From Poa pratensis (taxonomy: Eukaryota > Streptophyta > Magnoliopsida > Poales > Poaceae), in contig CAMZMU010000111.1 of the NCBI GenBank assembly GCA_947311845.1, positions 19,277,412 through 19,341,411 of the forward strand: DNA of 64,000 bases, written 5' to 3'. Below are positions 33,881 to 45,734 of the stretch, in pieces. How positions within the stretch are numbered: position 1 is the first letter of the stretch; each line of letters begins with the position of its first letter. Both the position numbers and the translations under genes were made by a program. The notes under the pieces were generated by a model. That model worked only from the letters and a program-made list of their open reading frames with translations, was not told where the DNA came from and searched no databases.

Positions 33881-36305
33881 ACGGAATGTGGTAGTGAAAC
33901 GATTTTGAAAACCCCGTTGAACAGAATTTGGTCTTGAACGATTTTTGGAAAGACCCGTTGAACGGAATTTGGTCTTGACCGATTTTTGAAAAGACCCGTT
34001 GAACATAATTTGGCCTTGAACGATTTTTGAAAACTCCGTTGAACGGAATGTGGTAGTGAACGATTTTTGAAAAGTCCCGTTGAACAGAATTTGGTCTTGA
34101 ACAATTTTTGAAACTCCGTTGAACAGAATTTGGTCTTGAACGATTTTTTAAAACTCCGTTGAATAGAATTTGGTCTTGAACGATTTTTGAAAAGACCCGT
34201 TGAACAGAATTTGGTCTTGAACGATTTTCTAAAACTCCGTTGAACAGAATTTGGTCTGGAACGATTTTGAAAAGACCTGTTGAATGGAATGTGTCAGTGA
34301 ACTATTTTGTAAAACTCCGTTGAACAGAAACTTGGTTTATACGGATTTTGGAATGGTTTTTTGAAAAACATGTTGAACCTAATTTGAAAAACATGTTGAA
34401 CGTAATTTGGTCTTGAACGATTTTTGGAAAGACCCGTTGAACGGAATTTGATCTTGAACGATTTTTGAAAAGACCCTTTGAACAGAATTTGGCCTTGAAC
34501 GATTTTTGAAAACTCCGTTGAACGGAATGTGGTAGTGAACGATTTTTGAAAAGACCCGTTGAACAGAATTTGGTCTTGAACGATTTTTTGAAACTCCGTT
34601 GAACAGAATTTGGTCTTGAACGATTTTTTAAAACTCCGTTGAACAGAATTTGGTATTGAACGATTTTTGAAAAGACCCGTTGAACAGAATTTGGTCTTGA
34701 ACGATTTTTTAAAACTCCGTTGAACAGAATTTGGTCTTGAACGATTTTTGAAAAGTCCCGTTGAACAGAATGTGGTAGTGAACGATTTTGTAAAAACTCC
34801 GTTGAACAGAAATTTGGTTTAAACGGATTTTGGAATGATTTTTGAAAAACATGTTGAACGTAATTTGAAAAACATGTTGAACGTAATTTGGTCTTGAATG
34901 ATTTTGGAAGAGTAAAACGCTCCTGCGGTCTACGAAGTTGCCCAGTATGAGCGGATTGGTCACCAACTTAAAAATTGCTAACTATGGGTCCGAAAGTTGT
35001 GGCAATATTGCCAATTCGTCAATCCGTCATGACGGCCATTAGGATGCTGACATGGCTAGCTCTTTTTTTGCAAAATACACCCTGCTTTTTGCTTCTTATT
35101 TGCTAGTCTATGTGGGTTAAATTCAATTCATCAAACATATGAGGACATATGAGGGCCACCACCGAGCCACACCACCTCACCGGGGAACATCACCGCCCCG
35201 TGGGCACATTGCTGCTGCAGCCGGGCGCGGTCCCAAACGAATCAGCCGTGCGCCTCCTTGCCGGAATCCCGCCGCGTGAATGGTAACTCGCCGGAATCCC
35301 ACGCCTCCGCGTCAGTTACCCTTGCCGCGCGCCTCCACGCCGGCAGTAGCGCCCACCAGGTGTTTGCGTGAATGTCCGGAGGCCTCTCGTGCACGCCCCC
35401 GTGCTCCTGTGGTCCCAGCTCAGATCGACGAGTCAGTCCCCTTCCGCAACGACGTCTAGAGCGTACACTTGTGTCTGCGGCAGTTGTGTAGGCCACCGGC
35501 TGGCCGTCGCAGATAGCTGGGAGGGCGTAGCAGTCGGGCCTGCTCCTTGGAGCCAGCGCGGATCACCGCCGGCGATGACATCTCGTTAAGCAGAGCACGG
35601 AGAAGACGAGGCGGATTGCGTGGTCAGCCAAGGCCACGAACATGGTGCCCGTGTTCGTCACGCTGAGCCCGTGTCGAGGACCACATGGTCGATGCCGGTG
35701 GACGTGGCCACCACGAGCTTGAGCGCAGTACCCTCACCCAGCAGTGGCTATGGCAAACCGTCAGTGGCTATGGCCAACCCGTGCACAGGGCTAGCCGTGC
35801 CTATGCGACCAGGACACCCCTACCTCGACTGGACCAGTACAAGATAATAAGAAATAGAAAAAACAAACTAAGGACCTAGTAATAAGAAGAAATATAATGT
35901 TAAGGGGTGTTTTATAAAAAACATTGTCCACGTCAGCATTTTAATGGGAACAGTGACGGAATGACTAATGTGCAACATTGCCACAACTTAGTGACCAATA
36001 GTTAGCATTTTTTGAGTCGGTGACTGATCTGCTCATGCGTGACAACTTGATAGACTGCCTGAGCCTTTTACTCATTTTGAAAAGACCCGTTGAACAAAAT
36101 TTGGTATTGAAGATTTTGTAAAACTCCGTTGAACAGAAACTTGGTTTAAACGGATTTTGGAACGGTTTTTGAAAAACATGTTGAACGTAATTTGGTCTTG
36201 AACGATTTTTGAAGACCCGGTGAACAAAATTTGGTATTGAACAATTTTGTAAAACTCCGCTGAACAGAAACTTGGTTTAAACGGTTTTTGAAAACATGTT
36301 GAACA
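33880..36305. repeat. 41-bp satellite array, split by an insertion
   Basis: Unit halves TTGAACAGAATTTGGTC and TTGAACGATTTTTGAAAAG plus CCCG repeat with a period of about 41 bp from 33880 to 34909 (roughly 25 units). The array resumes at 36074-36305 (roughly five units). The MULE at 34910-36073 interrupts it. The array is AT-rich and shows no conserved coding frame. Confidence 0.85.
34910..36073. mobile_element. Pack-MULE-like element (1164 bp)
   Basis: The TIRs are about 140 bp (GAGTAAAACGCTC... against ...GAGCCTTTTACTC). They are flanked by ATTTTGGAA (34901-34909) and ATTTTGAAA (36074-36082), a 9-bp target duplication with one mismatch. The interior 35160-35840 is GC-rich and contrasts sharply with TIRs and host array. 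There is no transposase. A GC-rich core between long MULE TIRs is the layout of Pack-MULEs that captured gene fragments; I could not identify the donor gene. Confidence 0.8.
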
Positions 36306-37740
36306 AGTCCCCTGGACGTGCATAATTTTGGAACCTACCCCTGGATGTGCATAATTTATTTGTACATTTTATTCTAACTTGGATATATTTGTGTAAATTT
36401 GAGACAACCGATTTATTGTGCGGGTTGGGTTAGAAACTCGTAACCGGCCTGGTAACCAAATGGCACCATTCTTTGCATGCATTGTATCGCATGTTTCAGT
36501 TCCTAAACGCCGCACCATGAAACATGCCTGAAAGCCGGAAAAACATGAAATATCGGAACATGCAGTCGAGCGAACACGAAACAGTCGAACGCAAAGCAAC
36601 ACACATATTTTAGATTTAATGTGTAACTCTTCCAACTGAAAACGAAGCAACCGATATATTCTCGACTAACATTTGCATTTTTAATCCTCTTATAAATTCC
36701 CAGTTTTGTTGAAAATCACGCAATAATTAGGACACGTATATGTTTAAATAATTCGCTGCACGCAAAACAGCACCTCACTTTTTTTTTTGACCTGATCACC
36801 TGCGTGCACACACGACACGAGGGAGCCAACGGAATCAGGAAAAAAAGAACCAGTCGAATCATGGAGTTTCTCCGCGCGTACGAAACGGCCGAACCCAAGA
36901 CAACCCAAAACAGCTAATTTCTGAAAAATCGCCGGCGATTTTCCTTGTACTTGCCTCAATTGTAACTCCCAGCAGGATGTGCAAATCAAACGCGACATCC
37001 TCTTCATCCATCCCACACAGATCAACAACGAACCAAGTGCAAAAAAGGGGATCCCTGCAACTACATGGTCGTTGGACTGCAAAGGAAGATGAAGTGGGCG
37101 CTGTCAGCATCGTACAATCAGCCGAGGTCTTGAAAATCGCCGGCGGTTCGTGGTCCTCCAGGCACGAGGCGGCAAAGATTAGCGCACCCCGGACCATCCC
37201 AACTCCCTCTTCTTGCAAACCGGCCGGATACGGCAGAATCCATGCCGGCCATGACAAGTCCCGCTGAAACTTGAGTGCCGCTGGAACAGGAAAGTGCGGA
37301 ACCTTCTTAGATAAGAGTTCCGGGCGGAGGAGCAGCAACAGATCGGGTCTTGGTCTCCTCCCATTGTGGCCACCATGGACACCACACGGAGGAAGATGAA
37401 GAACATGAACCCTAGATCTACTTTATTGGAGAAGCTAGACCTAAAAGAAAACAGAAAGGAAAAGGCCCGGAACTCCCTCCCCCTCACCGCCGGCCACCAT
37501 GGCCGCCGACGACAGAGAGGAGAGAGGCCGGAGGGTTGGCCGGAATCGAAGGTCAAGGAAGGAGGGGATAGGGGAATCGCCACAGGGGCAGTCTCTACGG
37601 GGGAAAAAACAGGCTCTGTCGGGAGAGGAACGAAGGAAGAATAGGAAGAAGCACGCAACGAAGGGGAACTGGGCCCGGCCCAAATAGACGCGAAGGGGTA
37701 CGTGGAGCGCAATGCGCTCCGCGTTACGCGGCAACTAGGA
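36306..37740. other. Mixed spacer with GC-rich block, no gene recognised
   Basis: AT-rich to 36900, then moderately GC-rich to 37740, with open frames on both strands that lack recognisable domains. Part may be a LINE 5' leader; not supported further. Confidence 0.3.
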
Positions 37741-38016
37741 AATGCCTACTACAGCCCAAACTTTTCTTGCAACGGGCCCTTTCTCTGGGCCGAAAGTAGC
37801 CGTTTTTTTCTCACAGTCACACGCCGTTGGGATGCTTAAAAAAAAGCACTGACCCATGCTGGTCACTCCGCCGCTGTTCCGGCACGGCACACAGCACGCG
37901 CCATTAGCCTGGGTGGGCTTCGCCGTCGAGCACCGCAGAACTACTCGTACTCGAGTCCCGCAGCCATGATGTTCAGCTGTTGCGTCTTCTATGTGCGTTC
38001 GGCCGGTGACGGTGAG

Positions 38017-39054
38017 CAGGGCCGGGCCCACAGTGGTGCCAACTGTGTGGCCCGCACAGGGCCCATATAATTTTGGGGCCCCAAATTTGTGTATAGGCAG
38101 TATACAGATTACTAGGCTTTGCCGTGCTGGTCGTATTTTTCGCCATGCGCGAGCAGCGTTCGCGTCTGAGTGCACTCGTTGCCGTGGGCTCCTTGGGTAC
38201 TGGGCCTCTCGCGTCGCTCGCATAGTCACGATCGGAAGCCAAGGAAGCCAATCCACGCATCGCTAGCTACCTACGGCCATGCACCCAAGTAAAAAAAAAC
38301 TGCACGCAGGAAACACGATCCAGTGGATGATGCATTGCCGCCCCGTGCTTGCCTCGTGAGTCCTGAACCGCCGAACGTCTCCCTGGCTGCCTCCCGTCTC
38401 TCGGTTGGCAAATTCAATCGCATCCAGATTGAGTGGTGGTTGGCAAAATTGATCGGCACATGAATTAGAATTTTGAAGGAATCGGCAGGTAATCAATCTC
38501 GTCTTCACTGCCCTGTCGTCGGCGATAGGAGACACTGTTATCGCCAAAAGCCTGAAACAGGTGGTCTGCTCCTATTCGTAAATCCTAATTCCTCCTTTTG
38601 ATTAACTTCGATTTTATTTTATTCATCGTTTGTATATTGATTTGAGCATGGAGAAACATCAGTCCGTTCCCAAAAGCGCAAGAATTAGGATTTAGGAGGA
38701 ATTGGCGCAACGAATATTTTCTAAATTGAAGCTATTGAAGTTTTATATGGGTACTACAGCGACACAACAAAGACTCAACGATTTGACCATAATATCACTT
38801 GAGATCGAAGTGCTGGAGAAGATTGATTATAAGGATATCTCTGAAGATTTCATTTCAAAAAACCAAAAAAAATGATAATATTCAAATAAACATTATACAA
38901 CATGGAGTTAAATAGGTATAATTCTCAACATATTTAATTGTTATGCAAAATTATGAAATATACATTAGAATTGTCTTTAGTTTAAATTTTCGTATGTGAC
39001 AGGGCCCCGTTTAGAGTTTGGCACAGGGCCTCAGATTTTGCCGGCCCGGCCCTG
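38017..39054 (+). mobile_element. hAT-type DNA transposon, internally deleted
   Basis: The termini CAGGGCCGGGCC and GGCCCGGCCCTG are inverted, the hAT TIR style. They are flanked by CGGTGAG at 38010-38016 and 39055-39061. The paralogous site at 39950-39956 has a single CGGTGAG and no insertion, which proves the borders. hAT elements usually make 8-bp duplications; here 7 bp are visible. The only coding remnant is a transposase C-terminus. Confidence 0.85.
38747..38875 (+). pseudogene. hAT transposase C-terminal remnant (ZMYM/TTF-type)
   Basis: The frame reads TQQRLNDLTIISLEIEVLEK then IDYKDISEDFISKN and stops at 38873-38875. This matches the conserved last helix of the hAT dimerisation region in TTF-type (zinc-finger MYM-like) transposases. 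All upstream domains are missing. Confidence 0.6.
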
Positions 39055-39227
39055 CGGTGAGGCGCCAACCTCGGAACCGTAGCCGCCGACGAGGCGCCGG
39101 ACTCTCTGTGACCCACCCATCGGCACCGTGGCCGAAAACCGAAACCATGTGGCCGACTGGCCGGGCAGCCATCCGGCCTTGCCATGATCGATGCATTGAT
39201 GCGGGCACGGGATATGCAGCCGAGTTT

Positions 39228-39694
39228 TGCACCCGAGTTTGACTCTGCTACATTCTACAAAAAAGGTCATCTGGCCTTTTATATTAAAAAAGTGATGTGA
39301 AAATATATACATCCCAACTAATGACAGTAGATGTGAACAATATCCAAATTTAATTAGCATACACAAACATGGCTTTTGATTTGGAAGCACATGTAGGTGT
39401 GGACCAATGTGTGTCAATTATCTACTTTAAAACAATGATTTTTGAAGTATAAATGCATTGCATTTCTTTTCTCGCCGCCTCGAACTCTTGGGTGAGCTGG
39501 TTCGGTGCGTGTAGTTTAACATGACTATAGTTCCAATGCTTCTCTATTTTTGTACTATGTTTCCCTTGCACTATGTGTTTCTAAACAAAATAAGAGACAG
39601 AAATGAAAAGGACGAGCAGCTACGGAGGCGGGCCATCTCAAAGCAGTCCCCCTAGGGCCTAGGAAGGAGGCTACAGAAAAGCAAGTACTATAGC
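39228..39694. repeat. 467-bp dispersed repeat, copy 2
   Basis: Near-identical to 22721-23187, in the same orientation. Confidence 0.85.
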
Positions 39695-41191
39695 CCAAAA
39701 TTTTCTTGCAACGGGCCCTTTCTCTGGGCCGAAAGTAGCCGTTTTTTTTCTCACAGTCACACGCAGTTGGGATGCGTAAAAAAAAGCACTGCCCCATGCT
39801 GGTCACTCCGCCGCTGTTCCGGCACGGCACACAGCACGCGCCATTAGCCTGGGTGGGCTTCGCCGTCGAGCACCGCAGAACTACTCGAACTCGAGTCCCG
39901 CAGCCATGATGTTCAGCTGCTGCGTCTTCTCTGTGCGTTCGGCCGGTGACGGTGAGGCACCGACCTCGGAACCGTAGCTGCCGACGAGGCGCCGGACTCT
40001 CTGTGACCCGCCCGCCGGCACCGTGGCCGAAAACCGAAACCATGTGGCCGACTGGCCGGGGCAGCCATCCGGCCTTGCCATGATCGATGCATTGGTGCGG
40101 GCACGGGATATGCAGCCAAGTGTCTGGACATGGATACTACTCCGGAGAAACTGGGCCAGCTGACAGCACGGGTCACCACTCGGTCACGACGTCCTTAATC
40201 ATCTGGAGCGCTGGACACGTCTGGTTTCGCCGTACGAAGCCACGAACCAACAGCCATCTCCTTTCTTTCTGTCACGAGTGGTTTCAGTCCGAAATCACTC
40301 CGACGCTGACAGATCGTGGCCTTTTATCTGCCAAGGCAGCGTGCGTGACGATGATTAGTATTGCCCACGAGTTTGATTTGCTTGTGAGTTTTGGTGACCG
40401 GCGCTGCGCTTGTGTGTTCCATTTCTTGATGTCGCCCTGTTTGTTTTTAGTAGTAGTCTCTTGGAACGTAGCTCTTTCTTGTGCGTGTTGGAGTACTTTG
40501 GATATCTCGTGCAATTAAGAGTTTGGAAAACATGGCAATTTACGGAAAGTAGCTTCTTCCCTTGGTAAGAGCATCTCCACTCACGGTGTCAATAGGTTTT
40601 CAAATGACTCTATTGGCTCCGGACGAAAAAACGCACCCACTCGCGGCGTCAATAGCCCGATTTCGTCTGGCGCGACCCTATATTTCGTCCCGGATCGTCC
40701 AGCCCACACCCCCGTAGGGATCCGCTTGGTCGCGCCGGTTGAAGCCACGCACGACGCCACGCCGGATCTCGACAGGCGAGCAAACGCTGTTATTGAGACA
40801 GCGAAAACCCTATTCCCTCCACCTCCTTCTCTCTACACTACATTTCCACCCCCATCCCCGACGTCATTCACCGCCCCCACACCTCTCCCGTAGGACGCGC
40901 CGGCGCTCTTAGCTCGCCTAACACAGAAACGTGCCACCGACCCGCCCCTCGTCTCGCCTAGGCTTCCTACGCCGGCGCTCACCGACTCAGCGGGCATAGA
41001 GCTCCCGGCGACCTCGCGCGCCCGCCTTGCACGACAGGTGTTCGGCCGATTGCCTTATAGGTTTCAATTTTCAGAATTTTTGTCGACGCCGGCAATTGGG
41101 GGACTGATTGCTTCATTGTTTGATTCCAGTAGATGCATAGCGACGATGAGATGATGGCCGATGTTGATGACATGTTGCCGGCCGGTTTAGT

Positions 41192-41311
41192 GATTTCTTC
41201 TCCATGCATATGGAGATCCGTGATGAAATTGTTCATCATCAACTTCAGCATGATATAGTCGAGCATTTGTGTACGCGCCGAGATTGGCCGCGACCACCAC
41301 AGGCTAGTTGA
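41192..41311 (+). pseudogene. Harbinger transposase C-terminal fragment
   Basis: Open from 41192 to a TGA at 41309-41311, reading MEIRDEIVHHQLQHDIVEHL. This is the conserved tail of ALP1/Harbinger transposases (the H-x-x-L-x-x-D-L-V-E-H pattern). The DDE core is absent. Confidence 0.6.
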
Positions 41312-41512
41312 AATTCAGTTTCATTGAATTGTATTAAAAAAAATATTGTGAAACTTTATTTATGTGTTGAAAAATATGTAACAGACAAATAATTTCATTT
41401 GTATTTGCCAAAATATTTGAATTAGAACAAAAAAAACACTATTAGGAGTGCGACTGAAAAGAGACTACCCCCATAGACGACAGCTCGCCCGGTAATAGCG
41501 TCCGTTCTGCTT

Positions 41513-42275
41513 TTTTTTTTTGAATTTTCCATACTTGTATTCATACTAGAGGAACAGTACAAGGTCGGATACAAGCAAGGAGAAAAGAAGGATACGAAGA
41601 AACGGCACCGCAGCGCCACGCCGTCTTCAACCACGAGCAGCTCCAGCACGCGCCGCCTCCACCGCCGGAGACGAAGAAGGAAGCAGACGCCCAGAGCCCT
41701 CTCCACGGAACGGAAGAGCTTCTAGCCACCTCAGTGGCGTTGACGAACCACAAGAGCCACCAGCCCCGACGGGCTGGATCTGGATCGATGAACGAGCAGA
41801 GGTCGGGGCCGCACCCCGAGCACCTCCCGCCCCAGATCCGTGGCCAGCGCCACAGATCTTCCACCCGCACGCCACACACCACCGCCGCAACCGCCTCGCA
41901 CCTCCTCCACCACCGGCCTCGTACACACTCGACGCCGGGCTGCCGCCATGGCCGGAGAAGAAAGCAGCAGCCCGGAAACGAATCTGCAGCTCGAGGGCGC
42001 CGTCGTCGACGACGCCGAGGAGGGGGAGCCGCAGATCTCCAAAACGACGGCGCCGGCTTCCCCACCTCAGCCGCGCCGCCCAAAAGCCCCGCCGCTACAC
42101 GCCGGAGCGCAGATCTAGGGATCCCCCGCCCTCCCGCCGCCGGGGCGGCCGGCGGAGGACGGGAGATCCCCAGATACGCCGGCGGCCGCCTGTTGACGCC
42201 GAGTCGCCTCCGCGTCGCTCTTGTGCACTGTAGAGGGGAGAGAGGTTCCAGAAATAAACGAGAGTGTGTAGTGTC
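41513..42275 (-). mobile_element. Nested retroposon with 18-bp target duplication
   Basis: ATAGCGTCCGTTCTGCTT is present at 41495-41512 and 42276-42293. The insert starts with a T-run, so its poly(A) end is on the minus strand (...GGAAAATTC plus A-run). The interior is GC-rich with frames on both strands and no reverse transcriptase. It could be a LINE-derived non-autonomous element or a processed gene copy. Confidence 0.75.
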
Positions 42276-42313
42276 ATAGCGTCCGTTCTGCTTCGCGAGC
42301 GGAGACGATCTAA

Positions 42314-43205
42314 GTACTATCAGTAAACATGTATGGTACCCACTACTGCCTGCTTGTGTAAATCAGGCAACGCGCAGTGGTACTCGACAGTAGGCACGTG
42401 GCGCAGATGCGAAGATTGCCCGTGCAGAAAATCCCAATGCTCTGGAGGCAGAGCACTTTCACTGCATTTGCGAAGTGGCTGTGCATCACGAGAACGATTG
42501 GGGAAATGATCACTCGGCAGTACTACCTACCGCACCGACGTGAAAAATTACAAGCTAACCTAAGTACTCTCCCGTCAGGCTGTAAAAACAAAGAAACATG
42601 CCTGTAATACCACGGATGTTCTTTTCCGTTAAATAATCCTGTAATTACCGCTGCCGGCCTAGGCTTAAACTTGCGGCTTGCTAAGGTTTGAGTTGTGTAC
42701 CCGATCGACCCCAGCAGACGTAATCAACTTAACAATATGATAAGAAATTGATTGGGAGAGTATCAACTCGCGTCCACGATTCCACGGCCGATCAAGTAGG
42801 CCATTCCGCTCAGCTTGTTCGGCGTTGAAAGATTCCAGGATCCATCCATATTCTAGCGCTACTACTCGACCACCTACCACCGTGTAGTTAAGCTCGAATA
42901 ATGGCCTACGAAAGCGAGGTGGTAACCATGGTTGAAGAATCAACCCACATGAGCTAGCTTCGGGAGGTCGTCCTCTTGCGATCCATCAATTTCATCATCT
43001 GATAAAGAGGAGACTTCAGACTACTCCGTACATGGTTCCAACGCAAAGTGTTCAAGTCCTTGTCGCAAACTGACACAAGGCAAGGCCACCATGTGGGGCT
43101 GCCCGAGGACAGTGGATCGCGATGTAGCCCGGGGCTAGCTAATTAGTCGTGTGGTATTTACTCCTTTAAAAAGGAAGAATGGTACCGCGCTTGAAATAGC
43201 ATGAT
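42314..43205. other. Spacer, nothing recognised
   Basis: A minus-strand frame of 92 codons (42665-42943) has no recognised motif. No terminal repeats were seen. Confidence 0.35.
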
Positions 43206-43263
43206 CGTACTCCCTCCGATCAACCTCTACATAGGGATGTGGCTATTTCCACGTCATGTACTA

Positions 43264-43371
43264 CTCACTCCATATCAAAATATAAGACTTTCTAACTATT
43301 CCACACACACATGTATCTAGACATGTTTTAGTGCAAGATTCACAAGGTCTTATATTTTGATACGGAGGGAG
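43264..43371. mobile_element. Stowaway MITE (108 bp)
   Basis: The ends CTCACTCCATATCAAAATATAAG and CTTATATTTTGATACGGAGGGAG are inverted and flanked by TA at 43262-43263 and 43372-43373. A lone Stowaway left end (CTCCCTCCGATC) lies just upstream at about 43211. Confidence 0.85.
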
Positions 43372-43373
43372 TA

Positions 43374-44485
43374 TTTTTTTGTTTGAGTGAGGAACCTCGT
43401 GAAGGGTTCGAATATCAAACGGTTTGAACATCAATTATCAACGTGCGGATGAGTGCTGGCCGAAAATTGACCGGAAAAAAAAATTGACATATTTTTGAAA
43501 CTTAAGCACAAAATAACCATATATCAAAACAAATTCGAAAGTAACACTTTTGCCATTCTGAAGTCTTCATGCTCCATAGCTGGACGCCGAGATCAAATAT
43601 TTCATGCTCCATGGCATGAAGCCTTGGTCTACCGCTTCGCGCTACTTGAGACCGTGCTATGTGGCATGACGCAATTGAACTAGGCGTCATGATATGGAGC
43701 ATGAAGCCTTTGGGGTTATAGCCATTGACCAACTCTACAATACCCACTCCCTTGCCCCCATCGCATCCTGGTCTTTCTCTGGCCCGGAACGTTGCCCTTT
43801 ATGGACTGGCGATGGGAATAACAGTGGCGGCATCAGCGCGCTGGAGCACGATGTGCTACATGGAGTCAGGGAGGCTCGGGACATTGCACGCGGAGGAGGA
43901 GATCCAAATGAACATGGCGTGGTAGGTCGATTGCAGCTCATGAATTTCCCAAAACTCGAAGCAGTCCACCTGTACACGCTGGGCTGGTTCGTGGTGCGTT
44001 CTGCTTCTAGGTAGATTTCCTCCGAGTTTGCCTTGAAGCTCCATTGGACCGATCTCTTTAACAGAGAACAAAGGGATCCCTAGAAAGGAGACAGATAAAA
44101 AAAATGCTTCCTTGGACCAATCACCAAAATACCCGGTCTACTGGGGCATCAAAGTGGACCTGGCGGGTGGGGCTACCACGTCATATATTGCTATCATCGG
44201 CTCTGTATCGTTCCAATTTTATCGGATGTCCCCGAAGGGACTCTATTATCGGCTAATATGTGTAAATTGCAGGTATTTGATAGCACTGCCCTCATGGGTG
44301 TTTTTCTTACAAAAGTTCAATAGTCGAGTTTTCACTCCAACCCTAGTAGGTAAGTGTTTGTGGAACTTGTCATAAAATCACAAAAATACGTAAAAAGGTA
44401 AAAAAAAAAATGAAATGTAGGTAGAAAACAAACTCAAATTATGAAATGCGTTGAACAATGAAGAAAAAAACTAAGCTCATCATAC
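43374..44485. other. Spacer, nothing recognised
   Basis: Short frames only. A direct repeat of ATGGAGCATGAA-type words near 43600-43710 was noted but not explained. Confidence 0.35.
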
Positions 44486-44865
44486 CTTTTATTTGAGTAA
44501 ATGACACCAGGGGTCACTGAACTCGCGCTCTATGTGCACTTAAGTCACACAACTGGAGAACAGGATTTTTTGGTCACACAACTCACATTTTGGTGCACTT
44601 AGGTCGCAGACCCCACATGTCAGACCGTTTTCCGTTGCAGATGCTGACGTGGACACGGATTTTTTCAAAAAGACCCCTGTATTATTGTTTTGAGTACCTT
44701 TTTGCAAATACTCTTTTGTTACTCCGTATATGAAATCGAATCCCGACTGTGTCTCGATCTCCAGCTAACCCTAACTCGATTGCAGAAATGGCGGGCGGCG
44801 GCGACTGCGGAGACGGCGGGAGCGAGAGCTGAGGGAGCGAGAGTTCCGCAGCCGGCGGCGGGAGC

Positions 44866-45312
44866 GTGGGTGGCTGCGGGAGCGTGGAGGCCGGCGGGAG
44901 CGTGGCTGGCTCCGGGAAGCCATGGACTCGGTACAAGGGGCAGCGCGGCGAGGCGGAGATGCGGCCGGACTTCGGGAGCATCGTCCTTGCGCGCACGGCC
45001 GGGATGGCAGATCTGGAGGAGGCGCAGGAGCCGCGGGCTTTGAACCTGGTGCTTCATGCACTGGACGGCGAGCTCGTTGAGATGCTGCCAGCCAAAGATC
45101 GTTGGGTCGTTCCGGTTAGTGCATGGCTTCGTGACCCATGTTCTGTGCCGAAACAACTCAATGTCAAGGTGCCGGCGCCTCCTCTGCGTCCAACCTCACC
45201 AGGCTCCGGCGAAGAAGGCGAGTCCCCGCCGCTTCCCTGCTCTCCAAGATTCAAGGCCAACCAGAACTATCCAGTGATTGTGCACATGAAGGATGTGCTC
45301 GCTTTGTTGTAG
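44866..45312 (+). CDS. Passenger open frame in the MULE, unrecognised
   Basis: A GC-rich frame ends at TAG 45310-45312; the first in-frame ATG is at 44959, giving about 117 residues. It contains LVLHALDGELVEMLPAKDRW and a Pro-rich segment (PAPPLRPTSPGSGEEGESPP). It runs opposite to the transposase gene and lies just inside the left TIR, where MULEs keep either their second gene or captured host sequence. I do not recognise the family. It may be a captured gene fragment or an element-specific protein. Confidence 0.4.
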   Translation: MGGCGSVEAGGSVAGSGKPWTRYKGQRGEAEMRPDFGSIVLARTAGMADLEEAQEPRALNLVLHALDGELVEMLPAKDRWVVPVSAWLRDPCSVPKQLNVKVPAPPLRPTSPGSGEEGESPPLPCSPRFKANQNYPVIVHMKDVLALL

Positions 45313-45734
45313 TTTGTAATCTCTGGAACCTATGTCTTTAATTTCTGGTCGTTTATGTATCCGAACAACTCTAGTAGTACCAGAACTTGTGGCCTATGAA
45401 TTATGCTTGAATGTCTCACCTTCGTGTGTTCAGTTTGTTTGTATGTGCTATTATTACAAGAACTTTGTGTGACAACACAACCATCAGGTCACAACACAAC
45501 ATAACTGACAACATTTCAGTAAACATTGAGTTTGCGAGACACAAGTGACAGCTAAAGGATTACACGACATAAATGTAAACATGCAGTTTGTACTACTAAA
45601 TTACAGGACATTTGAGCAAAAACATCAGGTTGCGAGACATAACTGACAACATTTCAGTTTAGTTGTTGCGAGAAACATCAGCTAAGGTGCAGGTTCTTCC
45701 TCTTGGTCATCAGGCGCAGGTTTATGACCAAACA

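Larger units (their letters stand above)
37746..40116. repeat. Local duplication split by a hAT element and the 467-bp repeat
   Basis: The sequence at 37746-38016 continued by 39055-39226 is repeated, nearly identical, at 39686-40116. Shared blocks include CAACGGGCCCTTTCTCTGGG, GGCACGGCACACAGCACGCG and GCCATGATCGATGCATTG. In copy 1 it is opened by the hAT insertion. Between the copies lies the 467-bp dispersed repeat (39228-39694). Confidence 0.85.
40569..42310 (+). mobile_element. PIF/Harbinger element with nested retroposon
   Basis: The left end GAGCATCTCCACTCACGG and the right end (reverse) GATCGTCTCCGCTCGCGA are related TIRs. Both flanks are TAA (40566-40568 and 42311-42313), the Harbinger target duplication. 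Inside, 41192-41311 keeps a transposase C-terminus. A 763-bp retroposon (41513-42275) is nested near the right end. The transposase core is deleted. Confidence 0.7.

Noticed and set aside
33766..34104. Frames within the satellite tract (Phe/Lys/Ser-rich)
   Set aside because: They arise from the repeat period leaving one frame open; no codon-level conservation is evident.
41541..42083. 180-codon minus-strand frame as a protein gene
   Set aside because: It lies wholly inside a retroposon with an 18-bp target duplication and has low-complexity Arg/Ala/Gly composition.
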